A stretch of 64,000 nt of DNA from an uncultured Lachnospiraceae bacterium (GCA_945919795.1 CAMEJJ010000010.1:1-64000), one strand, 5' to 3'. Shown: positions 24,661 to 34,159, counted from the first letter of the stretch. Program-made: numbers and translations. Notes: generated from the sequence alone by a model not told the origin.

Positions 24661-25662
24661 ATGTCCTACATAGATACAATTAAAGAAAAAGCAAAATCTG
24701 ACAAAAAAACGATTGTTTTGCCGGAGACCAATGACAAACGTACGCTGATTGCAGCAGCACATATTTTGGAAGAAGAAATCGCCAATCTGATTATGATCGG
24801 CAATGAAGAAAAGATTATGGATGGTGCGAGATGGTTAGAGGTCGAGCTTAACGGAATTACGATTATTGATCCGGAAAACTGTCCGAAGTTTCAGGAATAC
24901 GCAGATTTACTTTTTGAATTACGTAAGTCAAAGGGTATGACCCTTGAAAAAGCAGTAGAGATTTTGAAAAAAGATTATTTGACATTCGGTGTTATCATGG
25001 TAAAAGCCAATGATGCAGACGGAATGGTTGCAGGTGCCTGTCATGCAACTGCCGATACCTTAAGACCGGCATTGCAGATATTAAAAACGGCTCCCGGTGT
25101 GAAGCTGGTATCCGGATTTTTCATTCTGGATGTACCGGATTGTCAATATGGTGAAAATGGTACCTTCTTATTTGCAGATTGTGGATTAAATCAGGATCCG
25201 ACGGCAGAAGACTTAGCTGCTATTGCAGAGAGCTCAGCACGCAGCTTTATGAGCCTTGTGGGTGCCAAACCGATTATTGCCATGCTTTCCCATTCTACAA
25301 AGGGAAGTGCCAAACATGTTTTGGTTGATAAAGTGGTGGAAGCAACACGGATTGCAAAAGAACAATACCCCAATCTTTGTGTGGATGGTGAACTTCAGGC
25401 AGATGCTGCTTTGGTTCCCCATGTTGCAAAATCAAAAGCACCGGGCAGTGAAGTAGCAGGTAAAGCCAATGTTTTGGTATTTCCGAATCTGGACTGTGGT
25501 AATATCTCTTATAAACTGGTTCAGCGTCTTGGAAAAGCAGAAGCTTACGGTCCCATGCTTCAGGGAATATCCAAACCCGTCAATGATTTATCCCGTGGTT
25601 GTTCATGGGAAGATATTGTTGGTGTTGTTGCCCTGACAGCAGTACAGGCACAGTTGGTTTAG
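24661..25662 (+). CDS. pta: Phosphate acetyltransferase
   Basis: Converts acetyl-CoA and phosphate to acetyl phosphate and CoA, the first step of acetate fermentation. The 333-residue single-domain form is seen: KKTIVLPETNDKRTLIAA at the N-terminus, FLFADCGLNQDPTAEDLAAI, and PNLDCGNISYKLVQRLG near the C-terminus. AAAGGAGA precedes the start. The usual partner acetate kinase (ackA) is not next to it; a repeat element and an unrelated membrane gene on the other strand follow. Confidence 0.96.
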   Translation: MSYIDTIKEKAKSDKKTIVLPETNDKRTLIAAAHILEEEIANLIMIGNEEKIMDGARWLEVELNGITIIDPENCPKFQEYADLLFELRKSKGMTLEKAVEILKKDYLTFGVIMVKANDADGMVAGACHATADTLRPALQILKTAPGVKLVSGFFILDVPDCQYGENGTFLFADCGLNQDPTAEDLAAIAESSARSFMSLVGAKPIIAMLSHSTKGSAKHVLVDKVVEATRIAKEQYPNLCVDGELQADAALVPHVAKSKAPGSEVAGKANVLVFPNLDCGNISYKLVQRLGKAEAYGPMLQGISKPVNDLSRGCSWEDIVGVVALTAVQAQLV

Positions 25663-25673
25663 AAAAAATATTA

Positions 25674-25800
25674 AATGCCCGGTTTCAAAACTCAGACTTC
25701 GTCTTCAGACAATTGAAACCGGGCATTATTTTTGTTCGCTTATGCCGCTAAGAAATGCCAAGAAACCTTGCCAAATTCCGCGGGCAAAGATATATAATTT
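25674..25800 (+). repeat. Interspersed intergenic hairpin repeat, copy B
   Basis: The most complete copy. Perfect 15-bp arms at 25674-25688 and 25713-25727 enclose a small inner hairpin (AGAC TTC GTCT). A tail follows, from GTTCGC through TATGCCGCTAAGAAA to a final CAAAGATATATAATTT. It begins 12 bases after pta, and the right arm is followed by ATTTTTG, so it may also terminate pta transcripts. The left part is shared with copy A and the right part with copy C. Confidence 0.88.
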
Positions 25801-25803
25801 CTG

Positions 25804-27402
25804 TTAGGGTAACTGGTTATTTAATCTCAATTCATAAACGCTTAGCGCTGACAGAAAATATCCGGTCAGATAAAAACAGAAATAGTACATAAAAAACATG
25901 GCAGGAGCCGTCAGGAAAATAAAGACAAGCTGGAAGCCGGAAAAGAATAAAAGTGCCGCCATCGCATATTTTTTTGCAACGATGCAGACAATCATACAAA
26001 ACAGAGCAATAATAAATGTCGGCAGACAATTATACATGATAGGATACAGCATGTTTGTTTTAATGTGATCGGTTTCATAATGCCTGCATGCCAGAATATC
26101 AATGGTCTTGTTTCTGATTGTTTCACCCAGCGGAGCATTCGAGAAATAATAACGGTCCCGGAAATTTTCACCATAGTAATTTAAGGTATAAATCGTTTCA
26201 ACAGTCGGAGCGGTTGGGTGATTGATATCATCGGGAACCATTCCGTTCGTATATTTGAAAGTTTGCCAGCGGTAATACAAAAAATGGTCAAAGTTATTTA
26301 GAATCAGATCAAAAGAAGCCTTCATAAAAGCGTTTAACTGTTCTTTGGGAAGGATATCCGGAATATTCCAGTATTGACTGATGTTGCGGACAGAAGGATG
26401 ATTGCGTAATGCCTGTACATCGATCAGTTCATTGATGGTCATAATATCATCATAGGCATGTTCGCCACGTATTTCTTCCTGGGCAAAAATATTGCCAAGC
26501 GGATTGATAACAAGAGAAATGGGATATTTATTACTGCCATTTAATGCTAATTTATTTGGAAGATTAAAGCATAAAAACGCGCACAAAATAATAAGAAAAC
26601 AGGAGGCTGAATGTTTTATACATGGTCGAAATCCGTTTTCCTTATAAAAGAGGAAGAAAAAATAGCAAGGAAGGAATAACAGCATATAAATAAATTCGGT
26701 TCGCCATGCAATGACTAATCCGGTCAAAGTGGATAAAATCATCATTTGTTTAAGGTAAAGCGTTTTTCTCTTCCATATAAATAAGCAGGATGCTAAAATA
26801 AGTAGAAAGAGAAAACCTACAAGGGTGGCTCTTAATGTAAACAGACAGCCGTCTAAAACAGGCAGAAGAAAGAATACGGCGCGCGCAATGAAAAACCGGC
26901 ATCCGGGATAAATCTCTTTTAAATTTTTAAAAATATAAGCATAAATGCAACTGATGATAATAATCTGGAAAAAGGCAATACTTCCCATGGAAGGAAAGAA
27001 ACGGATACAGCAAATATAAAACAAACTGGTAAGTCCGGTCTGTGCGGGAGATAAGGTATAATTGCGGATGGCATTTAAAACATAAAAGTCATCTCCCTTG
27101 AATATGCCGGGCCAGGTCAGGATTAATAATATAAATAATGGTATAAAATATAGAAGAAACTGTTTAAAATAAGAAAGAAAACATTTATTTTTTTGGATAA
27201 ATAAATGCAAAGCTGTAAAAATAAGAAAGAAAACACAATATCCAAAAATACAGGAGATAAAAACAGACAGAATTCGGATATTTTGGTTAGAAGTATTCGG
27301 AGAAAAAACGTTTGAAACCTGATGGCGTAATAAAAATGAATATGCAATATAGAATACTGCCGATAAAGCAGATGTCATTAAATTTTGTTTGGATGATTTC
27401 AT
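25804..27402 (-). CDS. Polytopic membrane protein, GT-C-like, unassigned
   Basis: 532 residues with roughly eleven hydrophobic segments and one soluble loop of about 130 residues (near residues 290-430, including AQEEIRGEHAYDDIMTINEL). The architecture, and the early extracytoplasmic segment LTWPGIFKGDDFYVLNAI with adjacent acidic residues, resemble GT-C-type glycosyltransferases that use lipid-linked sugars, but no family is certain. The ribosome site is weak. It stands alone, between pta and the yceD-rpmF unit, in a position where ackA is often found in related genomes. Confidence 0.6.
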   Translation of the reverse strand: MKSSKQNLMTSALSAVFYIAYSFLLRHQVSNVFSPNTSNQNIRILSVFISCIFGYCVFFLIFTALHLFIQKNKCFLSYFKQFLLYFIPLFILLILTWPGIFKGDDFYVLNAIRNYTLSPAQTGLTSLFYICCIRFFPSMGSIAFFQIIIISCIYAYIFKNLKEIYPGCRFFIARAVFFLLPVLDGCLFTLRATLVGFLFLLILASCLFIWKRKTLYLKQMMILSTLTGLVIAWRTEFIYMLLFLPCYFFFLFYKENGFRPCIKHSASCFLIILCAFLCFNLPNKLALNGSNKYPISLVINPLGNIFAQEEIRGEHAYDDIMTINELIDVQALRNHPSVRNISQYWNIPDILPKEQLNAFMKASFDLILNNFDHFLYYRWQTFKYTNGMVPDDINHPTAPTVETIYTLNYYGENFRDRYYFSNAPLGETIRNKTIDILACRHYETDHIKTNMLYPIMYNCLPTFIIALFCMIVCIVAKKYAMAALLFFSGFQLVFIFLTAPAMFFMYYFCFYLTGYFLSALSVYELRLNNQLP

Positions 27403-27453
27403 AGTAGGGGTCCGCCTGTTTATGATTATAGTTTATCAATTATAGTATATCGG

Positions 27454-27481
27454 TTTTGGTATATTGATTTTGGTATATTGA
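27454..27481 (+). repeat. 14-bp tandem repeat, two copies
   Basis: TTTTGGTATATTGA occurs twice in perfect tandem, and a related TATATCGG sequence precedes it. It lies in the 281-base gap between the membrane-protein start (minus) and yceD (plus). Confidence 0.8.
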
Positions 27482-27551
27482 ATTTACTTTATTGTTTTAG
27501 TCTATCATTTTCATGCAAAAGTATAACATAAAATCGTTTCCTGGTAAATCT

Positions 27552-27623
27552 GAACAGACGGACAAAAATTCGAATTCAGATGGTTAAAAAATTTTGAATT
27601 CAGATGGACAAAAAAATGTGAAT
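27552..27623 (+). repeat. 24-bp phased direct repeats upstream of the yceD promoter
   Basis: GAATTCAGATGG followed by an A-rich block begins at 27572 and again at 27596. A shortened GAAT start appears at 27620, and a related GAACAGACGG copy at 27552. The 24-base phase and the position just before the -35 box suggest a regulator-binding array or UP-type A-tracts. Confidence 0.65.
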
Positions 27624-27628
27624 GCTTG

Positions 27629-27657
27629 TTGACAAACAGAATGAAGTTATGTATAAT
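27629..27657 (+). promoter_or_regulatory. Consensus promoter of yceD-rpmF
   Basis: TTGACA at 27629-27634, 17-base spacer, TATAAT at 27652-27657: a perfect housekeeping promoter, 27 bases before the yceD start. Confidence 0.88.
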
Positions 27658-27683
27658 CGTTTGAGTGTGGATAGGAGTATGAT

Positions 27684-28208
27684 ATGTTACTTAATCTGAC
27701 AGATATCTTATCAAATGAAGGAAAAGTGGAAGATTTCACTATCACGTATTCACCGGCTTTTTATAAAAAAGCAGGTGGTCAGTTTAAGGTTTTAGAAAAC
27801 GGACCGATTTCCTTAAAACTGTCCAATACAGGAAAAGGAAAGCTGGAGCTGACCGGTGAAGGGAAGTTACTTTTGCAGGCACGATGTGATCGTTGTCTTA
27901 CGAGAGTTGATATTCCGATTTCGATTTCGTTTGATGAGCAGATCAGTGAGGAATGTATTCAAAATCCCACAGAGGATGCCGATGAGTTTTCATATCTGGA
28001 CGGTTATTCGTTGGATACTGATATATTAATCGGGAATGAAATATTGATAAACTGGCCGGTAAAAATCTTGTGCAAAGAGGATTGCAAAGGTATATGTCCA
28101 AAATGCGGTAGAGATTTAAACCAAGGGGATTGCGGTTGCGATACTTTTGAACCGGATCCACGCATGGCTGTGTTAAAAGATATCTTTATCGCGAATAAGG
28201 AGGTGTAA
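27684..28208 (+). CDS. yceD: DUF177 family protein YceD
   Basis: 174-residue protein of the DUF177/YceD family, encoded directly before ribosomal protein L32 in most bacteria and linked to 23S rRNA processing or ribosome assembly. Family features are the CDRCL motif (RCDRCLTRVDI) near residue 75 and the C-terminal zinc-like cysteine set CKEDCKGICPKCGRDLNQGDCGC. The start lies 27 bases after a consensus promoter. L32 starts 2 bases after the stop. Confidence 0.9.
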   Translation: MLLNLTDILSNEGKVEDFTITYSPAFYKKAGGQFKVLENGPISLKLSNTGKGKLELTGEGKLLLQARCDRCLTRVDIPISISFDEQISEECIQNPTEDADEFSYLDGYSLDTDILIGNEILINWPVKILCKEDCKGICPKCGRDLNQGDCGCDTFEPDPRMAVLKDIFIANKEV

Positions 28209-28210
28209 AG

Positions 28211-28393
28211 ATGGGTGCTATTTGTCCTAAAAACAAATCTTCAAAAGGTAGAAGAGATCAGAGAAGAGCAAACTGGAAAATGTCTGCTCCTACTTTAGTA
28301 AAGTGCAGCAAATGTGGTGAATTAATGAAACCTCACAGAGTATGCAAAGCATGCGGCGCTTACAATAAACGCGAAATCATCGCAGTTGACTAA
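28211..28393 (+). CDS. rpmF: 50S ribosomal protein L32
   Basis: 60-residue ribosomal protein with a zinc-ribbon: CSKCGELMKPHRVCKACG gives the four cysteines. The N-terminal basic segment KNKSSKGRRDQRRANWK is typical of L32. AAGGAGGTG overlapping the yceD stop serves as the ribosome site. A strong terminator follows, so plsX may have its own promoter. Confidence 0.97.
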   Translation: MGAICPKNKSSKGRRDQRRANWKMSAPTLVKCSKCGELMKPHRVCKACGAYNKREIIAVD

Positions 28394-28409
28394 TCATTTA
28401 GTTGGTTTT

Positions 28410-28444
28410 AAAAGCCTTCGACGCTTGTTCGAAGGCTTTTTTTC
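28410..28444 (+). terminator. Terminator after rpmF
   Basis: Arms 28410-28421 (AAAAGCCTTCGA) and 28429-28440 are perfect over 12 bp around a 7-base loop and end in a T-run of seven or more. Confidence 0.93.
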
Positions 28445-28499
28445 TTGCTTTTTCATCTTTATTCTAGTATATTTATAAGAAGTATGGAGGAGTATATAC

Positions 28500-29537
28500 A
28501 TGAGTGAAATGGTAAAAGTTGCCGTTGATGCCATGGGCGGTGATTATGCACCGGTTGAAATCGTAAAAGGTGCTGTTATGGCAGTCAACGAGAAAGAAAA
28601 TGTTCAAGTTGTATTATTGGGAAAGGAAGCTGATATTGAGCGGGAACTGTCTCAATATACATATGATAAAGCGCGAGTTGAAGTTGTTAACTGTGAAGAC
28701 GTGATTGAAATGGCGGAGGCACCGGTCAATGCCATTCGTACAAAAAAGGATTCTTCGATTGTAAAGGGAATGCAGATGACCAAGACGGGTGAAACGGATG
28801 CCTTTATTTCTGCAGGAAGTACCGGAGCTGTTTTGGTTGGAGCAACTCTTTTGGTGGGACGTATCAAAGGAATCGAAAGAGCACCTTTGGCACCGCTTAT
28901 TCCGACTGCAAACGGAGTAGCGTTGTTGATTGACTGTGGTGCGAATGTCGACTCGCGTCCTTCCCATCTGGTTCAGTTTGCAAAGATGGGTTCTATTTAT
29001 ATGGAAAGTGTCATGGGAATCAAAAATCCAAGGGTGGCACTTGCAAGTAACGGAACAGAAGAAGAAAAGGGTAATGCTTTGGTAAAAGAGACCCATCCTT
29101 TATTGAAAGAATGTAAGGATATTAATTTCATCGGCAATATTGAAGCAAGGGATATTCCCATGGGTGCTGCTGATGTTGTGGTATGCGAAGCTTTTACCGG
29201 CAATGCTATTTTAAAGACCTATGAAGGTGTGGGTGCTGTACTGATCAATAAGATCAAAGCATCTTTGATGACAAATTTAAAAACGAAAATCGGAGCCTTA
29301 CTGATTAAAGACGCATTAAAAGAAACATTAAAGGATTTTGATGTGGATAAATACGGCGGAGCTCCCATGCTTGGATTAAAAGGACTGGTTGTAAAGAGCC
29401 ACGGTAATTCAAAAGCCGGCGTAATACGCAACAGTATTTTCCAATGTGTCACATTTAAAGAGCAGCAGATTAACGAAAAAATCAAAGCCGGTATTGTGGA
29501 ACAAACAAAAGAAACTCTTTCTGACAAGGAAGATTAA
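28500..29537 (+). CDS. plsX: Phosphate acyltransferase PlsX
   Basis: 345-residue soluble enzyme that makes acyl-phosphate from acyl-ACP, the first step of phospholipid synthesis in Gram-positive bacteria. Signature segments are VAVDAMGGDYAP near the N-terminus, SAGSTGAVLVGA, and the C-terminal MLGLKGLVVKSHGNS. GGAGGAG lies 7 bases before the ATG at 28500; the ATG at 28509 is a weaker alternative. The acyl carrier protein gene follows, linking fatty-acid and phospholipid synthesis. Confidence 0.96.
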   Translation: MSEMVKVAVDAMGGDYAPVEIVKGAVMAVNEKENVQVVLLGKEADIERELSQYTYDKARVEVVNCEDVIEMAEAPVNAIRTKKDSSIVKGMQMTKTGETDAFISAGSTGAVLVGATLLVGRIKGIERAPLAPLIPTANGVALLIDCGANVDSRPSHLVQFAKMGSIYMESVMGIKNPRVALASNGTEEEKGNALVKETHPLLKECKDINFIGNIEARDIPMGAADVVVCEAFTGNAILKTYEGVGAVLINKIKASLMTNLKTKIGALLIKDALKETLKDFDVDKYGGAPMLGLKGLVVKSHGNSKAGVIRNSIFQCVTFKEQQINEKIKAGIVEQTKETLSDKED

Positions 29538-29554
29538 GGAAGGAAGTCTTAGTT

Positions 29555-29788
29555 GTGGAATTTGAAGTGTTGCGGGATTCTCTCGTGAAAATTCTGGGTG
29601 TTGCACCGGATGAGGTAACGATGCAGTCCACGTTTGCCAAAGATTTAGGGGCGGATTCGCTGGACCTTTATCAGGTGTTGTTAAATGCCAAAGAAGTATT
29701 TGATTTAGAAATTGATACAGAAAAATTACGATCTCTTCAGACGGTTTCCGAAGCAGTAACCTATATGAAAGAAATGAAAAGGAAATAA
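29555..29788 (+). CDS. acpP: Acyl carrier protein
   Basis: 77-residue carrier with the 4'-phosphopantetheine attachment serine in KDLGADSLDLYQ (Ser at about residue 35). The start codon is GTG, with AAGGAAG 10 bases upstream. The sequence is a little unusual for AcpP (LDLYQVLLNAKEVFDLEI rather than the common DSLDxVELVM), so a specialised carrier cannot be excluded, but the plsX-acpP-rnc context supports the fatty-acid role. Confidence 0.9.
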   Translation: MEFEVLRDSLVKILGVAPDEVTMQSTFAKDLGADSLDLYQVLLNAKEVFDLEIDTEKLRSLQTVSEAVTYMKEMKRK

Positions 29789-29790
29789 TC

Positions 29791-29812
29791 AAAAAGCCCG
29801 ATAGGGCTTTTT
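29791..29812 (+). terminator. Short hairpin between acpP and rnc
   Basis: AAAAAGCCC / GGGCTTTTT with a GATA loop. It ends in five T residues, just after the acpP stop. It probably terminates part of the transcripts and so lowers rnc-smc-ftsY expression relative to acpP. Confidence 0.8.
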
Positions 29813-29851
29813 GAATGTAGACAAGAGATTTTGTCGGATTATGGTGACAGA

Positions 29852-30553
29852 ATGATGGAATTAGAAACACTGGAAAAAGAAATATCTTATTCGTTTAAAG
29901 ATAAAAGTTTGTTGAAGCAGGCATTAACGCACAGTTCCTTTAGTAATGAACAGCGCATTCGCAAATGGAAAAATTATGAGCGGATTGAGTTTTTGGGTGA
30001 TGCCGTTTTGGAGTTGGTTAGCAGTGATTACTTTTATCATACCTTTCCTGAAGAAACGGAAGGAAATCTCACGAAAATGCGTGCGGCCGCTGTATGTGAA
30101 CAGGCTCTTGCTATTACAGCAAGACAACTTAAGCTCGGCTCCTATATGATATTTGGAAAAGGGGAAGAGGCTAATGGCGGACGGGAAAGAGAATCCATCA
30201 TTGCAGATGCGGTCGAAGCAGTAATCGGTGCGATTTATCTGGATTCCGGTATCGAAAAAGCAAGAGAATTTATTCATCGTTTTGTTTTGAATGATTTGGA
30301 GCACAAGCGGCTTTTTTATGATGCAAAATCCATTTTACAGGAATATGTGCAGGAAACAAAAGCCGGAGAGCTTATCTATGAACTGATAAAAGAAGAAGGT
30401 CCTGAACATGATAAGCTTTTTGCCATGGAGGCAAGATTGAATGGAAAAACAATCGGCTATGGTGAAGGAAAGAGCAAAAAAACAGCACAACAGCATGCGG
30501 CATATGATGCCTTGCTGAAAAAAGACGGAAATAAAAAAGATTTGCGCATCTGA
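29852..30553 (+). CDS. rnc: Ribonuclease III
   Basis: Double-strand-specific endoribonuclease that processes rRNA precursors and mRNAs. 234 residues: the catalytic domain with YERIEFLGDAVLELV (signature, acidic metal ligands) and ADAVEAVIGAIYLDSG, then a C-terminal dsRNA-binding domain (ARLNGKTIGYGEGKSKKTAQ). The reading frame opens at a TTG at 29831; the ATG at 29852 is preferred on family length and the nearby GGTGA. It lies 24 bases before smc. Confidence 0.95.
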   Translation: MMELETLEKEISYSFKDKSLLKQALTHSSFSNEQRIRKWKNYERIEFLGDAVLELVSSDYFYHTFPEETEGNLTKMRAAAVCEQALAITARQLKLGSYMIFGKGEEANGGRERESIIADAVEAVIGAIYLDSGIEKAREFIHRFVLNDLEHKRLFYDAKSILQEYVQETKAGELIYELIKEEGPEHDKLFAMEARLNGKTIGYGEGKSKKTAQQHAAYDALLKKDGNKKDLRI

Positions 30554-30577
30554 TCTGATGTGTGAAAGGGAAGCAAT

Positions 30578-33500
30578 ATGTATTTAAAAAGTATCGAAGT
30601 TCATGGCTTTAAAGCCTTTGCAAATAAAATAGTTTTTCAGTTTCATCCGGGAATTACGGGAATCGTAGGCCCGAACGGAAGTGGAAAGAGTAATGTTGCC
30701 GATGCGGTTCGCTGGGTTTTGGGTGAACAGCGTATCAAGCAATTGCGTGGTGCAAGTATGCAGGACGTTATTTTTGCAGGTACGGAAAACAGAAAACCCT
30801 TAGGATTTGCATATGTTGCCATTACGTTGGATAACAGTGATCATTCACTCCCGATTGATTTTGAAGAGGTGAAAGTGGCACGTCGCATTTATCGTTCGGG
30901 TGAGAGTGAATATATGATAAATGATGCGCCCTGCAGACTGAAAGATGTGAATGAACTCTTTTACGATACCGGTATCGGTAAAGAAGGTTATTCCATTATC
31001 GGACAAGGTCAGATTGATAAGATTTTAAGCGGCAAGCCGGAAGAGCGACGGGAACTGTTTGACGAAGCGGCCGGTATTGTAAAGTTTAAAAGAAGAAAAC
31101 TGGCAGCTCAGAAGAAATTGGACGATGAAAAGGGCAATATGCTCCGCATCAGTGATATTCTTTCTGAAAAAGAGCGTCAGATTGGCCCTTTGGAAAAGCA
31201 GTCTGAAAAGGCTAAGATATATTTAAAGCATAAAGAAGAATTAAAGACTCTCGATGTCAATGTTTTTTTGGTTGAAAATGCACAGTTAAAAGAGAAACTG
31301 GTTGCATTGGATGAAAAATTAAAAATTGCATCAGATGATTATGAACAGACATCCAAGCAGTATGAGAACATCAAATCCGAATATGACCAGATTGCAGCAA
31401 AATTAGAGGAACTGGAAAAATCCATCGAGGAAGAACGTTCCTATTTATCCAATACCGGTCTGATGAGGGAAAAATTAGAAAGTCAGATTAAGGTATTACA
31501 GGAACAGATTCTGTCCGGTGAAAGCAATAAAGAACATTTTTTATCCAGACAGGCATCCATCAATGAACAGATTTTGGCAAAAGATCAGGAAAAGGCCGAT
31601 ATTCAGTCCGGCAAAAAAACATATGACGATGCACTGGCCGAAATGGAAGAGGCAAAAGCTTTGGCGAATGCAAAGCTTGAGGCTTTACAGGCACGGATGG
31701 ATGAACTGAATGAGAAAATCGAGAATGGCAAAAATACCATTATTCAGGCATTAAATGACAGAGCCGGAATTAAATCCAAACTCGGAAGTCTGGATACCAG
31801 ACAGGAACAGCTTCAGATTCGGAAAGCTGAGCTGAATTCCAAATTGCTGCGTGCAAAATCTGATGAGGCTAAGCATGATGAACTCATTGAGCAAATGGAA
31901 AAAGAATTTGAAGCTGTCAGTGCGCAGATTCAGGAAATTCAGGCTCAAAAAGCCACGTTGGAAAAGCGCAATACGGATATTTCCGGTGAACTTTCGCAGT
32001 TAGACCAGAAACAGCGGGATGCTCAGGTTCAATACCATCAGGCAAAGTCCAAGCTCGATGCAATCAGTAATTTATCTGAACGTTATGAGGGCTATGGTGC
32101 CAGCATCCAAAAGGTAATGGAACAAAAAGACCGTAATAAAGGAATTATCGGTGTTGTTGCGGATATTATCAAGGTGGATAAAAAATATGAGACCGCTATT
32201 GAGACGGCTTTAGGCGGTAATATCCAGAATATCGTAACGGATGATGAAGAAACTGCAAAAAAAATGATTGGTTTCTTAAAATCCAACCGTTATGGTAGAG
32301 CGACCTTTTTGCCTTTGACTTCCATTACCAATCCACAGAAGTTTAAAACACCGGATGTACTGGAGGAAAAAGGTGTTATTGGTCTGGCTAATGAACTGGT
32401 TCATACGAAAAAAGAGTATGAAAATGTGGCAAAAGCCATGTTGGGAAGGATTGTTGTCGTTGACAATGTAGATAATGCTGTAAAGATTGCGCGCAAGTTT
32501 GATTATGGCGTGCGAATGGTAACATTAGAAGGCGAATTACTGGTTCCGGGTGGAGCCATCAGCGGTGGTGCATTTAAAAATGCAAGTAATCTGCTGGGAC
32601 GAGCCCGTGAAATGGATGAATTAGAGAAAAAAGTAAAAGAATATCAGGATGTTATCAAGAAATGTCTTGCGACTATTGAAGAACTGAAAGCAGAACGTAT
32701 GAAGGTTCGCAAAGATCTTGAAGATGTCCGCGCAAAGAGTCAGGAATGCTTAATCCGTCAGAATACGGCGCGAATCAATGTGGCAGCGGCAAAAGAGAAG
32801 AAAAACGAAAATGGTCTTGGCTATACCGAATTGAAGGAAGAACAGCAGGATATTGAACAGCAGTTTCAGGAGCTTTTGCAGGAAAGAGAAACGGCATCCG
32901 AAGAACTGGTAAAATCGGAAACCGTTCAAAAAGAACTCGAAAAAGAGATTGAAGAATTCCAGAAAGAGTTAGAAACTGTCCGAGTTGAAGAAAGTACACA
33001 GGCTTCTCATAATGCAGAGATGGATGTCGAGATGGAAAAGGTCATCCAGAGACAGTCTTTCGAGCAACAGAATTTGGAGCGTATTCTGGGCGAGAGACAT
33101 CGGTTTGAAATGGAACTGGCTGAAATAGAGGTGGAAATCAAACAGTCAAGTAGTGAAATCGAAGAAAAGAAACATGATATCGAAGAAATAAAAAAGACCA
33201 TTTCTGCTTCGTTTGATAAAGAAAATGAAAATGAAATCAAGCTTTCGGAAGATATTCGTCAAAGAGAAGAACTTTCGGCAAAGCAAAAAGGATTTTTCGG
33301 CGAAAGTGAGGCTCTTGCACAAAAACGAAATGATCTGGATAAAGAGGTTTATCGTCTGACTACGCAGAAAGAGCGTATGGAAGAAAGCATGGAATCCCAG
33401 ATTAATTATATGTGGAATGAATATGAGATTACGCTTTCGGATGCAGCAGCTTTACGCAACGAAGAAATGACAGATTTAACCGTCATGAAGCGGGATGCAG

Positions 33501-34135
33501 CGGCAGTTAAAGATTCCATCCGCCGTCTTGGTGATGTCAATGTTAATGCGATTGAAGATTATAAAACGGTCATGGAAGAATATACTTTCTTAAAAGATCA
33601 GTATGATGATCTGAAAAAAGCGGAAGAACAGCTCTTAGGCTTTATTGATGAGTTGGATGTTGCCATGAGAAAGCAGTTCGAAGAGAAATTCGCCGAGATC
33701 AAGGTGGAATTTGATAAAGTATTTAAGGAATTGTTTGGTGGCGGAAAAGGCACGATAGAGCTGATGGAAGATGAAGATGTCTTAGAGGCAGGCATTCGCA
33801 TCATTGCACAGCCACCAGGAAAGAAGCTGCAGAATATGATGCAGTTATCAGGTGGAGAAAAGGCGTTGACAGCCATTGCTTTGTTGTTTGCCATTCAGAA
33901 TTTAAAACCTTCCCCGTTCTGTCTTTTGGATGAGATTGAAGCGGCTCTTGATGAATCAAATGTTGGCCGTTTTGCCGGATATTTACATAAGCTTACAAAA
34001 CATACGCAGTTTATCGTTATTACACACAGACGAGGAACTATGGAAAAAGCCGATAGGCTGTATGGCATTACCATGCAGGAGAAAGGTGTATCTACTTTAG
34101 TCAGTGTAGATCTGATTGATAAGGATTTGAGTTAG
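30578..34135 (+). CDS. smc: Chromosome segregation protein SMC
   Basis: 1185-residue ATPase of the condensin complex that loads on and compacts the chromosome. The N-terminal Walker A is GPNGSGKSN (about residues 32-40); two long coiled coils surround a hinge near residues 505-650 (GYGASIQKVMEQ, IETALGGNIQNIVTDDE). The C-terminal ABC signature LSGGEKALTAIAL and Walker B PFCLLDEIEAALDE complete the head. The length is typical. The kleisin and ScpB partners are not in the window. In an operon with rnc and ftsY. Confidence 0.97.
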   Translation: MYLKSIEVHGFKAFANKIVFQFHPGITGIVGPNGSGKSNVADAVRWVLGEQRIKQLRGASMQDVIFAGTENRKPLGFAYVAITLDNSDHSLPIDFEEVKVARRIYRSGESEYMINDAPCRLKDVNELFYDTGIGKEGYSIIGQGQIDKILSGKPEERRELFDEAAGIVKFKRRKLAAQKKLDDEKGNMLRISDILSEKERQIGPLEKQSEKAKIYLKHKEELKTLDVNVFLVENAQLKEKLVALDEKLKIASDDYEQTSKQYENIKSEYDQIAAKLEELEKSIEEERSYLSNTGLMREKLESQIKVLQEQILSGESNKEHFLSRQASINEQILAKDQEKADIQSGKKTYDDALAEMEEAKALANAKLEALQARMDELNEKIENGKNTIIQALNDRAGIKSKLGSLDTRQEQLQIRKAELNSKLLRAKSDEAKHDELIEQMEKEFEAVSAQIQEIQAQKATLEKRNTDISGELSQLDQKQRDAQVQYHQAKSKLDAISNLSERYEGYGASIQKVMEQKDRNKGIIGVVADIIKVDKKYETAIETALGGNIQNIVTDDEETAKKMIGFLKSNRYGRATFLPLTSITNPQKFKTPDVLEEKGVIGLANELVHTKKEYENVAKAMLGRIVVVDNVDNAVKIARKFDYGVRMVTLEGELLVPGGAISGGAFKNASNLLGRAREMDELEKKVKEYQDVIKKCLATIEELKAERMKVRKDLEDVRAKSQECLIRQNTARINVAAAKEKKNENGLGYTELKEEQQDIEQQFQELLQERETASEELVKSETVQKELEKEIEEFQKELETVRVEESTQASHNAEMDVEMEKVIQRQSFEQQNLERILGERHRFEMELAEIEVEIKQSSSEIEEKKHDIEEIKKTISASFDKENENEIKLSEDIRQREELSAKQKGFFGESEALAQKRNDLDKEVYRLTTQKERMEESMESQINYMWNEYEITLSDAAALRNEEMTDLTVMKRDAAAVKDSIRRLGDVNVNAIEDYKTVMEEYTFLKDQYDDLKKAEEQLLGFIDELDVAMRKQFEEKFAEIKVEFDKVFKELFGGGKGTIELMEDEDVLEAGIRIIAQPPGKKLQNMMQLSGGEKALTAIALLFAIQNLKPSPFCLLDEIEAALDESNVGRFAGYLHKLTKHTQFIVITHRRGTMEKADRLYGITMQEKGVSTLVSVDLIDKDLS

Positions 34136-34159
34136 ACGATTTGATGGGGAGGTTTTTGT

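Noticed and set aside
29831-29851. Longer N-terminus for RNase III from a TTG at 29831
   Set aside because: It would begin inside the acpP-rnc gap next to the hairpin without a ribosome site; the ATG at 29852 gives the usual family length.
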